A DNA stretch of 64,000 nucleotides from Ktedonobacteria bacterium brp13 (GCA_015099395.1 AP024096.1:7481485-7545484), one strand, 5' to 3'; shown: positions 36,645 to 45,846, counted from the stretch's first letter. Notes: generated from the letters alone by a model not told the origin. Numbers and translations: made by a program.

Positions 36645-36702
36645 CGGAAGCCGTCAAGGATCGCATTCGCTTTTTCCCTTGACGGCTTCCGTCAATATGG
36701 TA
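36634..36702. repeat. 26-bp perfect stem overlapping the IS3 orfB stop
   Basis: TACCATATTGACGGAAGCCG plus TCAAGG pairs perfectly with 36677-36702 around a 17-base loop. The stop codon of OrfB lies inside the left arm. It may end transcription or protect the transposase from read-through; no T-run follows. Confidence 0.75.
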
Positions 36703-37232
36703 TGGAAAGTGCGCACCAATTGCAAAGCAAAAAAATGGTTTTTGCTCCATTTCGTGATCAGATTCGTCCTCCGTAAATACCCATCATTGGGTGTCTATGG
36801 AATTGGGTACTTGACATTCGACAGTCGTCTGCGCTCTTGCTTGGTCTCCTGATGGCCGCAGCATTGTCTCTTCTGCTGATCGTGAAAATCCTCACCTCTG
36901 GATACCTTGCCTTCCTCCCCGACGCTGACCAAACTCTCACGGGAATAGCCATCCCCTTTCTCTCTTCCGCATCGTATGAAACTGAATCGGAGAACAGTAT
37001 GTATTGGATACGAGATCCTCCTGCTTCCCTTCAATCCATACCATGGCCTCTATAACAAGGTTTACTGTTCCATCAGACGAGCCTATCCCCTTTTGTTCGA
37101 CAGTATTCCTTTGCTCGCCGTCTCGTCGTTTCGCTTGATTACTTGACTCGTACGGGAGACGTATTCGGCACGATCTTTTGATACGTGTTGCGGTCTCACC
37201 TGTACTCATGTGTTCCATCGCCTACTGGTTTG

Positions 37233-37266
37233 CCCCTTGTCTGCGTAGAAGACAAGGGGTTTTGTT
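37233..37266 (+). terminator. Rho-independent terminator
   Basis: CCCCTTGTCT and AGACAAGGGG form a 10-bp stem, then TTTTGTTG. It lies at the end of the remnant region after the broken WD40 gene, and 50 bases before the next gene. The 36,932-37,232 interval shows no other feature. Confidence 0.8.
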
Positions 37267-37315
37267 GTGTCTCTACTGCTGTGGACTACAGTGATAGAGG
37301 GAATGGAGAATTCAT

Positions 37316-39013
37316 ATGACCCCAGCTATCGAAATCCTTAAAGGGGGAGATGGTGTTCTTGAGCGGCCAGATCAGCTCAGTCAGCTTCTTTGTAACGCCT
37401 TGTTTGACAAAGGAATTCCACTCAATGCGCTTGAGTATCTTCTCGACGAGCGTCTGCTCGATGATCAGAAAAGAGCTTCTACTCTCGGGCAGCTCATCGG
37501 ACATTTTATGATGCGAGCTCCTTACTCCTCTTCCTCCCAGACTTTGCGACTGGCTATTCTTTCAAGCGTGTTTTGTGAGCCAACTGCTACCTACTACGGC
37601 ACAGCTCAGGAAAATGTACAGATCGATGGGAGTGTGATGGATAGCTTTGATAGCTCTGGTTATCGAGACAGTATTAGATATGGATCTGCCAGTTCCTTTT
37701 CGTTGCAAGGTTTTCGCCTGCCTGCCCACCACTCCCATCTGGTACAAACGCCTATCCTCGTTCTGGGGGCAGGTGCCGCTGGGACACTGATCACACGTAC
37801 CTTAGTCAATGCCGGATACCAACATATTCACGTCCTTGATGATCGAGGCCACTATGGAGGTATCTGGAACCAGAAAAACGTCTACAATGGTTCTCGAAAT
37901 AATCCCATTCCGCTCATGTATGAGCAGTTTCGGGTAGAAGCAGCACCAGGCATGGGACACGAGATCACCTCGTTTTTAGCCGATCTTGCCGATCCTGCGC
38001 GTTCCTTTGGCCTGCCTGCTCTTCCAGAAATTCAGAAAGCCAAAGTTCTTCACGTGTTTCCAGGGGACCTTACTCATCAGGTTGTTTTTCGCGACGAACG
38101 TGGTGAACAGCACCTGGAAGCACCTATTGTCATCAACACGATGGGGCTGGGAAAACCACTATCACCATCACGCAATGGGGTGATGACGACCGATATTCCT
38201 GCATCTGCTGCTGGCAATCGTTGGCAGCAGGTGCTTACATTGGAGCAGATGAAGAAACTGCAAGGCAAAATGTTGGTTTTTATCGGACTGGGAAACTCTA
38301 CGGCGGAAATGTTGGTACAAATACAGCACTACATACAAGCTGGACTTGACTTGCGCTATAAGGTGCTGACTCATTATCCAGAAGAAGTGTTGCGCTCTCC
38401 CAATTATCCACGGCATGTGAATGGCCAGATTCAGCAGCTCTATCGGGATATTGATCGCCCGAAACTTACAAAACTGGCTGGTGATCTGGAGCATATCGAA
38501 CGCGCCTTTACACAAGCACGGGATAGTCGCGATCCTGATCGCGAGGAAATCATCTCCTCGGTCACGTTCTGGACACTCGAACAGACCGAGGAGCGCAAAC
38601 AGATGAGGGTTCGGCTTGCTGATGAGACTGAGCACGTCTTTGCCTACGACCAACTCTACACGCTTATTGGCTATGGACATGCGAAAGAAGAGTTGGAAGC
38701 GCTGGGTATGTGGGTCACCGATGACTACTTAGGGACCATTGCCTCTGATTACGATGGCGAGATCCAGCGTCTGCCTGGGGCTCCTAGTCGGATGCGTCTC
38801 TATCCTGGCTACTTCGCTCTTGGAGCGCTGCTTCGAACGCCTCAGAATCCGAATGCACTTGTGATCCCTGGAATGCTCTATCGTTTGGCTGATCAATTCT
38901 CAAGTATCGTTTTTCGTTCCATTGAGTATGCCATGCGACAGGAAGCTTGCGATCAAGCGTTCTGCTCCCTCAATCGTGAACGGAGCGTTGCCAGGTCTTC
39001 CACTGATGAATAA
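37316..39013 (+). CDS. FAD/NAD(P)-dependent oxidoreductase, monooxygenase-like
   Basis: ATG 37316 gives 565 residues. An unassigned N-terminal extension of ~140 residues precedes a Rossmann FAD motif (ILVLGAGAAGTLITR, 151-156 being GAGAAG). GHYGGIWN near 179-185 matches the FMO/Baeyer-Villiger GGxW pattern. A second nucleotide motif, VFIGLGNSTAEM near 321-332, fits NADPH binding. YDQLYTLIGYG near the C-terminus resembles the ATG-type closing motif. Substrate unknown. It stands alone between a terminator and the excisionase-like gene. Confidence 0.8.
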   Translation: MTPAIEILKGGDGVLERPDQLSQLLCNALFDKGIPLNALEYLLDERLLDDQKRASTLGQLIGHFMMRAPYSSSSQTLRLAILSSVFCEPTATYYGTAQENVQIDGSVMDSFDSSGYRDSIRYGSASSFSLQGFRLPAHHSHLVQTPILVLGAGAAGTLITRTLVNAGYQHIHVLDDRGHYGGIWNQKNVYNGSRNNPIPLMYEQFRVEAAPGMGHEITSFLADLADPARSFGLPALPEIQKAKVLHVFPGDLTHQVVFRDERGEQHLEAPIVINTMGLGKPLSPSRNGVMTTDIPASAAGNRWQQVLTLEQMKKLQGKMLVFIGLGNSTAEMLVQIQHYIQAGLDLRYKVLTHYPEEVLRSPNYPRHVNGQIQQLYRDIDRPKLTKLAGDLEHIERAFTQARDSRDPDREEIISSVTFWTLEQTEERKQMRVRLADETEHVFAYDQLYTLIGYGHAKEELEALGMWVTDDYLGTIASDYDGEIQRLPGAPSRMRLYPGYFALGALLRTPQNPNALVIPGMLYRLADQFSSIVFRSIEYAMRQEACDQAFCSLNRERSVARSSTDE

Positions 39014-39212
39014 CGTCCTTCCATCGTTTTGCAGGCATCTGAGAAGCATGCGAATGATGATCAGGTGCATCTACCACGTTCTTGCTGGATACAGACTGAA
39101 ATTCCTCGCATCACTTTCTTGCCTGGTACATCTCAGGTCGTTCAGCATCTGTTTTGTCATTGTATTCACGGTTCTATTGATGAACTGTTGAGAAAGAAAA
39201 GGAAAAAAACTC

Positions 39213-39431
39213 ATGACTCAAGATGAAAAAGAAGCGTTCTTTAGCGAAGCGTTATTAACCGTTCATGAAGTCGCACGCCGCTTACGCGTTGATGACACAA
39301 CCGTACGACGTTGGATAAAAAGTGGCACGCTCCAAGCCATTTTGCTCCCTCATCAAGGTGCAAGGCAGTCGTATCGGATTAAACAATCAACGCTTGATGC
39401 GTTGCTGGCATCTGACCAACCGTTTCAGTAA
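39213..39431 (+). CDS. Excisionase-like helix-turn-helix protein
   Basis: The 72-residue protein has LLTVHEVARRLRVDDTTVRRWIKSG followed by a wing (LLPHQGARQSYRIKQSTLDALL), the MerR/Xis winged-helix layout of excisionases and plasmid HTH proteins. AAAGGAAAAAAACTC precedes ATG 39213. No integrase is in the window, so a role as a transcription regulator is equally likely. Confidence 0.88.
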   Translation: MTQDEKEAFFSEALLTVHEVARRLRVDDTTVRRWIKSGTLQAILLPHQGARQSYRIKQSTLDALLASDQPFQ

Positions 39432-39646
39432 ATCCCACACACCATTTTCACTTCCATGTGGAGGAGCTGCTCTTCATATGTCTATTGACCGGTAGCAGAG
39501 ATTGAAATGTCTCGTTTTTGAGCTGTTCTCTCCCATCTTGCCTCCCGAAAACAGATGGGAGAAAGGATGAATCGTTCCCATGATTGCTGTTTGTATCCAC
39601 TGTCCACCGTGGCCTCGTTCACCCCCATCCTGCTCGTTCCTTCTCT

Positions 39647-39672
39647 GCGCAGTTCAGGCTGCGCTTTTTTTC
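39647..39672 (+). terminator. Rho-independent terminator
   Basis: GCGCAG and CTGCGC pair around TTCAGG, followed by seven T. It separates the HTH gene from the DUF1257-like operon, with the next start 50 bases downstream. Confidence 0.75.
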
Positions 39673-39721
39673 TTGTTTGAACGTCTATCCATCGTGTTCA
39701 CACGCAAGGAGTGAAAGAAAA

Positions 39722-40204
39722 ATGAGCCATATCGAAGAAGGAAAAACAAATCTCGTCTTTAACGAACTGTCTGTATTACTCCGACAGGGGAACCAACAGG
39801 CAGTGACACAACATCCCTGTATGAAACTCCTCCATCAGGCGGTTCTGTTGGCCGCAAAGCAATATGACGGTGAGGTTCTATCCTCCTACTACGACTATTA
39901 TGGACAAGAGCAACCAGCGAATACCGGCCTGGCATTGCATATCCCTGTACGACCTGGGAAGCCGGAAGGAGAGGCGCTTCCTCGTGGCATCGGGCTTGTA
40001 GTCGATGAGCAAACGGGTGCTCTGAAATTCTTTGGCGATCCCTGGGATGTTGATGAGCGCTTCTATCAGCAGGTGCAACAGGTGATTGTGCAAAAATACA
40101 CTGCCCTGGCCCACATGGCAGTGCTCAGACAGATGAATTATCAGGTCAGTACGCAACAAGTTGAAGGCCAAATCACGATCACTGGAGGAAGCTATGCTGC
40201 CTAA
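39722..40204 (+). CDS. DUF1257 (Ycf35-like) protein
   Basis: ATG 39722 follows AAGGAGTGAAAG; the protein has 160 residues. MSHIEEGKTNLV at the start, GIGLVVDEQTGALKFFGDPW in the middle and the YQVSTQQVEGQITITGG end match the layout of DUF1257/Ycf35 proteins (MSHxxxxxT..., a conserved acidic-aromatic core and a beta-strand C-terminus). In cyanobacteria and plastids these genes sit with DUF2997 and Ycf46 AAA ATPases; here the same partners follow directly. The biochemical role is unknown in any organism I recall. Confidence 0.72.
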   Translation: MSHIEEGKTNLVFNELSVLLRQGNQQAVTQHPCMKLLHQAVLLAAKQYDGEVLSSYYDYYGQEQPANTGLALHIPVRPGKPEGEALPRGIGLVVDEQTGALKFFGDPWDVDERFYQQVQQVIVQKYTALAHMAVLRQMNYQVSTQQVEGQITITGGSYAA

Positions 40205-40439
40205 AACTATTCATATTGTGGTGAAAGAAGGTGGGTCGTACGAGACCGATTTCAGCAACTTCACCGGAACTGACTGCCTTGCAGCAGGGAAACAGATGCA
40301 CACCCTGCTTGCCCAATTTGGAGTGCTGGTCGATCAGACCGACATTACCCCAAAACCAGAACTCTTAGCGGCCCAAGGGGTGCAGCAGGAACTGAGTGCT
40401 GATCTTGAGACGAACCACAAAATACAAGCGGAGGGATAA
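40194..40439 (+). CDS. DUF2997-like small protein
   Basis: ATG 40194 overlaps the end of the DUF1257 gene by 11 bases, with GGAGGAAGC before it, so translation is coupled. The 81-residue product starts PKTIHIVVKEGGSYETDFSNFTGTDC, like DUF2997 (beta-strand, G-S, a conserved Cys and an amphipathic helix). It sits in the usual DUF1257-DUF2997-Ycf46 order. Confidence 0.7.
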   Translation: MLPKTIHIVVKEGGSYETDFSNFTGTDCLAAGKQMHTLLAQFGVLVDQTDITPKPELLAAQGVQQELSADLETNHKIQAEG

Positions 40440-40440
40440 G

Positions 40441-40749
40441 ATGACAGCAGACGAATTGCTTTTACAACTTCCACAAGGATGGAGTGGTATCGATGGGGTT
40501 GATCAGCGGCAGGCGGATACAGGAGGGCTTTGCCCTCTTGCACAATCACTCCATGTCTTGTTGGAAGCCGATGCATCATACAAGATTGGAACCTGCGAGC
40601 ACTGCGTCCTCTGGGAGCATGGACGACCGGATCGGGCGTGGGATGCCGATGGGGACAAGGAGCTGGACTTTGATCGCAATCGGTACTTTGCCCTTCTCAC
40701 AACGCTCGGCATTGTTATGACCGACCGTCAAGCGTACGTTTGTCCCTGA
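40441..40749 (+). CDS. Small hypothetical protein of the DUF1257 operon
   Basis: ATG 40441 follows GGAGGGATAAG; the DUF2997 stop is one base upstream. The product has 102 residues, with ELLLQLPQGWSGIDGVDQRQ near the start and CEHCVLWEHGRPDRAWDADGD in the middle; the CxxC suggests possible metal binding. I do not recognise a family. It may replace the ferredoxin found with DUF1257/DUF2997 genes elsewhere. The terminator at 40803 follows. Confidence 0.65.
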   Translation: MTADELLLQLPQGWSGIDGVDQRQADTGGLCPLAQSLHVLLEADASYKIGTCEHCVLWEHGRPDRAWDADGDKELDFDRNRYFALLTTLGIVMTDRQAYVCP

Positions 40750-40802
40750 TCCACTCACGCCTGCAAGCATGTGAGTGAAACAACGAATCATTGTGTGTGG
40801 AG

Positions 40803-40839
40803 ACCGGGAAGATGGCTTTTGGCCACTTTCCCGGTTTTT
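40803..40839 (+). terminator. Rho-independent terminator
   Basis: ACCGGGAA-GATGGC and GCCAC-TTTCCCGGT form a long stem with one mismatch and a TTTTG loop, followed by TTTTT. It divides the three small genes from the AAA gene, so these may be separately controlled. Confidence 0.85.
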
Positions 40840-40930
40840 GTGTTGAAGGAGTTTCTCTGATGATGGATCAATTATTCTTCTATCGCGCCATGGGGAGAGC
40901 GGAGCTGGTTGTGCTGATGGAGGTAGGAAG

Positions 40931-42811
40931 ATGAGTAGAACGACGATAGATCTGACTATGCAGGAGGCATTGCCTGCCTGGTACCGCGAGTTCAGCACAT
41001 TGTTTGGAGCAGGTGCTGGTCACTGCTTCATTCTTTATGGAGATGTCCATGGAGTGACCTCTATGAGAGGGGCATCGCAACTGCGGTTCATGCAGGGTAT
41101 CCTGCATACGGAGCGCCGTAATATCATCGCGTATTATCACCGTGCCATCGGGATCACGTTTCCTCTTCCCTCTATGCGTGCTGATGCGCTGGCTCTTTTA
41201 GGATCGGATTGGACATTGCCTCCGTCTGATGATGATTTCTCTGCGGCCTTAGATGCTACTGGCATCACTGTACGTACGGCATCGCAGGGGGATGTATTCA
41301 GTAGCGCGCGGCGTCCACGAGAAGCGCTCGCCGTTTTAGAATCTCTGATTCGCGCAGGAGGGCCAGAAGAGAAGGGGCGCGTCGCTATTATTCTGGACGG
41401 AGCGGATCTCATCTGTCCAGCAACAAGTAAGGCCGTCATGAGAGATGATCAACTCTCGATTTTAGCAACACTTCAGTATTGGGGACTCGATAGTAGCCTG
41501 GGCAAACAAGATAATCCTGTGTTTCTTCTGACTCCCCGACTGAGTGACCTTCATCCCGACTTACGTATGAGCGGAAGTGGATACAAGGTGATCGAAGAGT
41601 CATTGCCAGATGAACAGACGCGATTATCTTATATCCGTTGGTACTTAGAAGATCACCGCAGAGAGGACCCGATTGCTCTGATCGATCTCACGAGAGAAGA
41701 TCTTGCACGAAACACGGCAGGGCTTGAGCTCAGACAGGTCGAGGACATTTTACTGTTAGGAGCCAACAATGGAAATGAACGCGAGACGACAGGGGGCACA
41801 GGGGTTACAGGGGTCACGCGCCTTCTCGTCAAAACACGCAAAGATGCGATTATTCGCCAGCAATACAGCGAGGCTATCGTTATGCTCGATCCCTTGCCTG
41901 AAGGGTTTGCTGGCCTTGGGGGAATGGAGCAACTCATTGATTTTACAAGGGAAGAAGTCATAGCTCCGCTGCGTGAGGGATGGCGTCGAGACGTGCCGAA
42001 AGGTATTCTGCTGGTTGGCCCTCCTGGCAATGGCAAAACGCGCTACGTTGAGGCGGCGGCCAAGGAGCTTGGCTATAATGCCCTCTCTTTGCGCATGGCG
42101 ACGATTCTTGGTGGGGTAGTAGGCACATCCGAACGCAATCTGCAGGAACTGTTTGATGTTGCCCGCAGTCTCGCTCCAACGATTCTCTTTATCGACGAAA
42201 TCGACCAGACGCTTGTCGCACAACGCGGGAATACCTCGGGCAGTCCTGTTGCGGCTAACTTGTTCGGAGCACTTCTCACGTTTATGGGGGACGAAGCGAT
42301 TCGTGGGCAGGTAATTGTAGTGGGAGCCACAAACCATCCTGAACTGCTGGATGCGGCCCTCTTACGCCCTGGGCGCTTCGACGTCATTTTTCCTGTGCTG
42401 TGTCCTGATGAAGATGCGCGCCGAATGATGCTGGTCGTGCAGGCTCGTCTTCAGGGAACCGCGATTATACCAGACGCACTTTCGCTCATTGCGCAACAGA
42501 CTGGTCACTATAGTGCTGCTGACTTGGAGGCAGTCGTGAAAGAGGCTCGTTTGCTTGCTCGCTGGAATGATCGAACAAGCATTGGCCGCCAAGAGGCACA
42601 GGAGGCTCTGGAAAATATTCGCCCGGTGACGTTGGCTCTCGTCGAAACCTTCACGAGACGGGCGGTGGATGCCTGTAATAATCTCCGATTTTTGCCCCCT
42701 GCAATGGCCGCCCGAGAGCGAGAACACCGCCGTGCAGCGCTTTCTGTGCAGGAGCAAGAGGCTGGGTCGATTACCTCAATCTCGGAAGCTCGCTCCTCGC
42801 GGCGTGTGTAA
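40931..42811 (+). CDS. Ycf46-like AAA+ ATPase
   Basis: The 626-residue protein has an N-terminal degenerate P-loop-like region (GHCFILYGDVHGVTS, near 30-45; AIILDGADLI) and a C-terminal AAA+ module. Walker A is GPPGNGKT at 363-370, Walker B is ILFIDEIDQ near 418-426, sensor 1 is VVGATNHPELLD and the arginine finger is in LLRPGRFD. This two-part layout is that of Ycf46 proteins. DUF1257 and DUF2997 genes lie just upstream, the same trio as in cyanobacteria and plastids. AAA+ proteins of this type remodel proteins using ATP; the target is unknown. Confidence 0.85.
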   Translation: MSRTTIDLTMQEALPAWYREFSTLFGAGAGHCFILYGDVHGVTSMRGASQLRFMQGILHTERRNIIAYYHRAIGITFPLPSMRADALALLGSDWTLPPSDDDFSAALDATGITVRTASQGDVFSSARRPREALAVLESLIRAGGPEEKGRVAIILDGADLICPATSKAVMRDDQLSILATLQYWGLDSSLGKQDNPVFLLTPRLSDLHPDLRMSGSGYKVIEESLPDEQTRLSYIRWYLEDHRREDPIALIDLTREDLARNTAGLELRQVEDILLLGANNGNERETTGGTGVTGVTRLLVKTRKDAIIRQQYSEAIVMLDPLPEGFAGLGGMEQLIDFTREEVIAPLREGWRRDVPKGILLVGPPGNGKTRYVEAAAKELGYNALSLRMATILGGVVGTSERNLQELFDVARSLAPTILFIDEIDQTLVAQRGNTSGSPVAANLFGALLTFMGDEAIRGQVIVVGATNHPELLDAALLRPGRFDVIFPVLCPDEDARRMMLVVQARLQGTAIIPDALSLIAQQTGHYSAADLEAVVKEARLLARWNDRTSIGRQEAQEALENIRPVTLALVETFTRRAVDACNNLRFLPPAMAAREREHRRAALSVQEQEAGSITSISEARSSRRV

Positions 42812-42977
42812 TCGCTTCTTCTCTCTTTATGGTCCCATTTTGATCCCATTGTTTCTGTTGCTTTTGCTGTGCTCTTCGCAAGGAGAGCGATGGCGGGAAC
42901 GCTATGGTGTGTTCGGCAAGAGTGCCTGGGAAGGTGCACTCTTCTCCAATCACACATTACAAGAAAGAGGTTTTTTT

Positions 42978-44372
42978 ATGACGCAAACCATCCAACCTCC
43001 ACAGACCGTGCAAGGAGGACACCCTGTTGGATCACGCAGAAGACAGACCATTGCCTCACTTTTTGGTGAACACTCATTTGAGTGTATTGATTGGCGGCAA
43101 CTCATTCAAGACGGTGTGCTTGTCCGGTTGCATATTCGGCGTTGTCGATTTTCCACTCGTCTTGTCCTGGAAGACATCGGGGTACGGGTTGAAGATGACA
43201 TGGTGAGAGAGAAACTCTCCACGTGGCTCATTTTAGGCGAAAAGCGCTTACTTCCCGTAGCGTATATGAAATCCCTCTCTCGTATTGAAAGCAGTGCCAG
43301 ATACGCCCTCAAGGAACGCTCGTTTCGCACCGAACTTGGATCTTTTGTCCCTTCCTCTGCCTACATCGGCTGGCGCGATATGACACTGTCCCTCAAAGTG
43401 CAGTACGAAGCGTTGCGTGATGACATTCTTGCGAATCATCGCTTGCTCACGCGGCAAGTGCTCGCAGAATATGAGGTGATTGCTGGCGATACCTATCAAC
43501 GCTTGTGTGGAACACATCCTGAACTGGTCACCGAGACGCGAGAACACTTTGTCACGAACTACTGTAACCGTATTATCTCCCAGGTACCGTCTCCTGACCG
43601 CATCCGAGATACCTTTGACTTCAAGTACCTGCTTGTTGATGGTCTCTCACAGCTTGGGACGACGCAAGCAGAGCCTCCTTCGCAACAGAGCAGCGTCAAC
43701 GCGCATGAAGGACGTTCTGCACCGGTCGAGGTTGCTCGATTGCAGGTGCAAGCGCGTGAGTGGCAACGCTCTGTTCTTGAGCAGGACCTACGGATGCATG
43801 CACAAGAGCGTGTCAATACTGCCCTTGATAGCTTCCTCGCCTCGGTCGTGAGCCAACTGCGCAGCCTCACTTACGATGTGGCCTGTGATGTCCTCTCAAC
43901 GCTGCAACGGCGAGGAGGGGAAAGCGTTGCCCATCAATCAGTCAGGCAACTGGGTAATCTGCTCACGCAGGTTCGGGAGTTGAATTTCTACGGGGATACC
44001 GAGATGGAACGCATGATGGATCAGATTCAGCAGATTGTCGAGCAATCGCCTGAGGAGCGGCAACGCAGCATCGCAGATATTGGGCGAACATTGCGAGCGA
44101 TCGCGACGGTCACGAGGTCTACGTTGCTTGACCTGGAAGAGGAGCCGAGAGTGGCTCGTGAGATCGCTATTCCTGATTTGCCCACGGAGGCCTCTGTCCG
44201 TCAGGCACGCGCTGAACTGGGATTAGACTTGGATGCAACGCAGTTTCTCAATCTTGCCCAGGTCCGAGCAGATGTTCGAGGGGAACGAGCGGAAGTGGGC
44301 GAACATGGGATGCAATCTCTTTGGAGTTATATGGAGAGCGAAGCACAACGAGCACCTCGAAGCGTCTCGTAA
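42978..44372 (+). CDS. DUF3150-like protein
   Basis: ATG 42978 (AAAGAGG upstream) gives 464 residues; the frame extends upstream into the AAA gene but without a ribosome site. Residues ~60-190 read LVLEDIGVRVEDD, SLSRIESSARYALKERSF and RDDILANHRLLTRQVLAEYE, similar to DUF3150 proteins that accompany MoxR-type AAA ATPases on plasmids. The rest is helical with coiled-coil character. It follows the AAA gene and may be its partner. Family assignment is tentative. Confidence 0.6.
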   Translation: MTQTIQPPQTVQGGHPVGSRRRQTIASLFGEHSFECIDWRQLIQDGVLVRLHIRRCRFSTRLVLEDIGVRVEDDMVREKLSTWLILGEKRLLPVAYMKSLSRIESSARYALKERSFRTELGSFVPSSAYIGWRDMTLSLKVQYEALRDDILANHRLLTRQVLAEYEVIAGDTYQRLCGTHPELVTETREHFVTNYCNRIISQVPSPDRIRDTFDFKYLLVDGLSQLGTTQAEPPSQQSSVNAHEGRSAPVEVARLQVQAREWQRSVLEQDLRMHAQERVNTALDSFLASVVSQLRSLTYDVACDVLSTLQRRGGESVAHQSVRQLGNLLTQVRELNFYGDTEMERMMDQIQQIVEQSPEERQRSIADIGRTLRAIATVTRSTLLDLEEEPRVAREIAIPDLPTEASVRQARAELGLDLDATQFLNLAQVRADVRGERAEVGEHGMQSLWSYMESEAQRAPRSVS

Positions 44373-44478
44373 GACGCTTCTGATACGAGCGTTTACGGAG
44401 AATCGGGTGTGTACGTCACATGCCCGGTTCCTTTCATGCGAAAGAGGCATATGAAACGACCTACGAGAATCGTTTCAT
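44359..44478 (+). promoter_or_regulatory. Hairpin-rich leader between 42978 gene and 44493 gene
   Basis: Stem 1 is GAAGCGTCT/AGACGCTTC with a CGTA loop, overlapping the upstream stop. Stem 2 is CGGG-TGTG/CACA-CCCG near 44405-44426 with a bulge. Stem 3 is ATGAAACGA/TCGTTTCAT (44451-44459/44470-44478), just before the GGAAGGAG ribosome site. A regulatory leader or attenuator is possible. Confidence 0.4.
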
Positions 44479-44492
44479 AGGAAGGAGTCACT

Positions 44493-45686
44493 ATGTCCCT
44501 TGTCGATGATCTGGATCACATTCGCCAGAGACTCGGACGAAGTATTGTCTTGCCAACGCCGCCTGCGTGTCAGGATCTCTTAGATCAGGCAAAAGCCGCA
44601 GGCATCCCCGTTGGAACGCTGTTTGTCCTCTCCCGCTCTCTGGCTCCAGGTGTTTGTGGAGGCTATGATCGCCGGACCGGCGATGCATGGTGCCATTACG
44701 ATGGTGGAGATGAGGAAGGCGCTCGTGATGTCTTGCAGTGTGTGCTTACACTCATTGCCCACGCGAAACTGCACTTTCCTCCTCCAACAACCATTGAGGA
44801 AGATTGGGAGCATGTTCGCTTGGCACATCGAGAGGCGGCATCCCTGGCACAAGCATGGGACCGAGAAGATCTTTTCTCGGCTTCCGATCTTGATGCGTTC
44901 CTGTCCGAAGATGCCCATCTGTACAATTGTCACGTGGCTGCCGGGGAACTGGCAGGCAATCTTGCTCCCGATATTGCTCGTGATACCTATCATGCACTTC
45001 TCGCTGTGCAACAGCGATATCAGTGGAGCGATGCTCAGTTTGAGGCAGCGCTAGGTGGGGTGAATGAAGATGAAGAAGAAGCGAACGCCGTTGTGCTGGA
45101 TTTTGACCGCTGCTCACTCCGCGAGTACTGGCTTTCCACGAGTACGCGTACATGGGCTGACGAGCCTCACCCCTTTGGTCAATGGACACTTTCACAAACG
45201 CTGAGGACCGCTCGTGTGCTGCGCTCTGCATTGGAACGGGTCGCATATCCTGTTGAACAGGAGATATTGTACGTTCCGCTGCAGAAGGCAGATCACACGT
45301 CCCTCGCCTTTTTTCGCATTGAGTGCGAGCAAGATCTCTCCCTCATCATTGCACATGTGAATGCCTGGTTGCTTGATCACCCTGCGTGCTTTGCGCGAAT
45401 GCGATGGACACTGTATGCAGACACACAGTGGAGGGAGACAGTAACTCCATTGCCACATCTCTATCACATGAGTCTTGAATACTTCTGTCATGGAGAGAAG
45501 CAGGCGGATGAACGGAGTGAGCCTCTTCGACGAGACCTGTGGGTGTTAGTGCCTGCGCGAAAACGGGAAGAGCTCATTGAAGCCGCCTGGCAACGCTACA
45601 TCCGTTCCTGGTTAACATGTGCTGATCTCCACACGGATGCGCTCTATGATGGATTGCAGGCGCTGTGGTCCGGGTTGCGGCTGTGA
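44493..45686 (+). CDS. Hypothetical protein, 397 residues
   Basis: ATG 44493 follows GGAAGGAGTCACT. The protein is acidic and soluble. LFVLSRSLAPGVCGGYDRRTGDAW and a VLTLIAHAKLHFPP segment stand out, but I recognise no family or catalytic motif. The EEDWEHVRLAHREA and RKREELIEAAWQRYIRSW regions are helical. It is probably cotranscribed with the DUF3150-like gene and ends before a terminator at 45773. Confidence 0.7.
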   Translation: MSLVDDLDHIRQRLGRSIVLPTPPACQDLLDQAKAAGIPVGTLFVLSRSLAPGVCGGYDRRTGDAWCHYDGGDEEGARDVLQCVLTLIAHAKLHFPPPTTIEEDWEHVRLAHREAASLAQAWDREDLFSASDLDAFLSEDAHLYNCHVAAGELAGNLAPDIARDTYHALLAVQQRYQWSDAQFEAALGGVNEDEEEANAVVLDFDRCSLREYWLSTSTRTWADEPHPFGQWTLSQTLRTARVLRSALERVAYPVEQEILYVPLQKADHTSLAFFRIECEQDLSLIIAHVNAWLLDHPACFARMRWTLYADTQWRETVTPLPHLYHMSLEYFCHGEKQADERSEPLRRDLWVLVPARKREELIEAAWQRYIRSWLTCADLHTDALYDGLQALWSGLRL

Positions 45687-45772
45687 GCGTTTTTCCTCTC
45701 TCCAGCCGCCCACACGTTTCTTCTGATCATCAACGCTCTGTTTTCTTCCGTCTGTTCATCTCGTAGGGAAGT

Positions 45773-45795
45773 ACCCTCCTCTGCGGGGTGTTTTT
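45773..45795 (+). terminator. Short rho-independent terminator
   Basis: ACCC and GGGT arms with an 8-base loop are followed by GTTTTT, 87 bases after the gene at 44493 and 50 before dnaN. Confidence 0.45.
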
Positions 45796-45846
45796 GTGCT
45801 TCGCAGAAGTACTTGGTGACTACCGTAAAAAGGAAAGAACCCATCT

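Larger units (their letters stand above)
35310..36816 (+). mobile_element. IS3-family insertion sequence, ~1,507 bp
   Basis: The ends are TGTCAACTACC on the left and GGGTACTTGACA on the right, which are inverted repeats with one mismatch in the first eleven bases and the TG...CA form usual for IS3 elements. It holds orfA and orfB with an A7 slippery run, and a long hairpin just after orfB. Confidence 0.8.
35118..36931 (+). pseudogene. WD40 gene disrupted by an IS3 element
   Basis: 35118-35309 encodes MIEHVFGGSLKAQGDDHG and a blade start (ITALVWSPDGRYLASGSADT). After the IS, 36817-36931 contains VCALAWSPDGRSIVSSADREN and then a stop. The two halves do not rejoin cleanly, so part of the gene was lost when or after the element entered. 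No clear target duplication was found. Confidence 0.75.
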
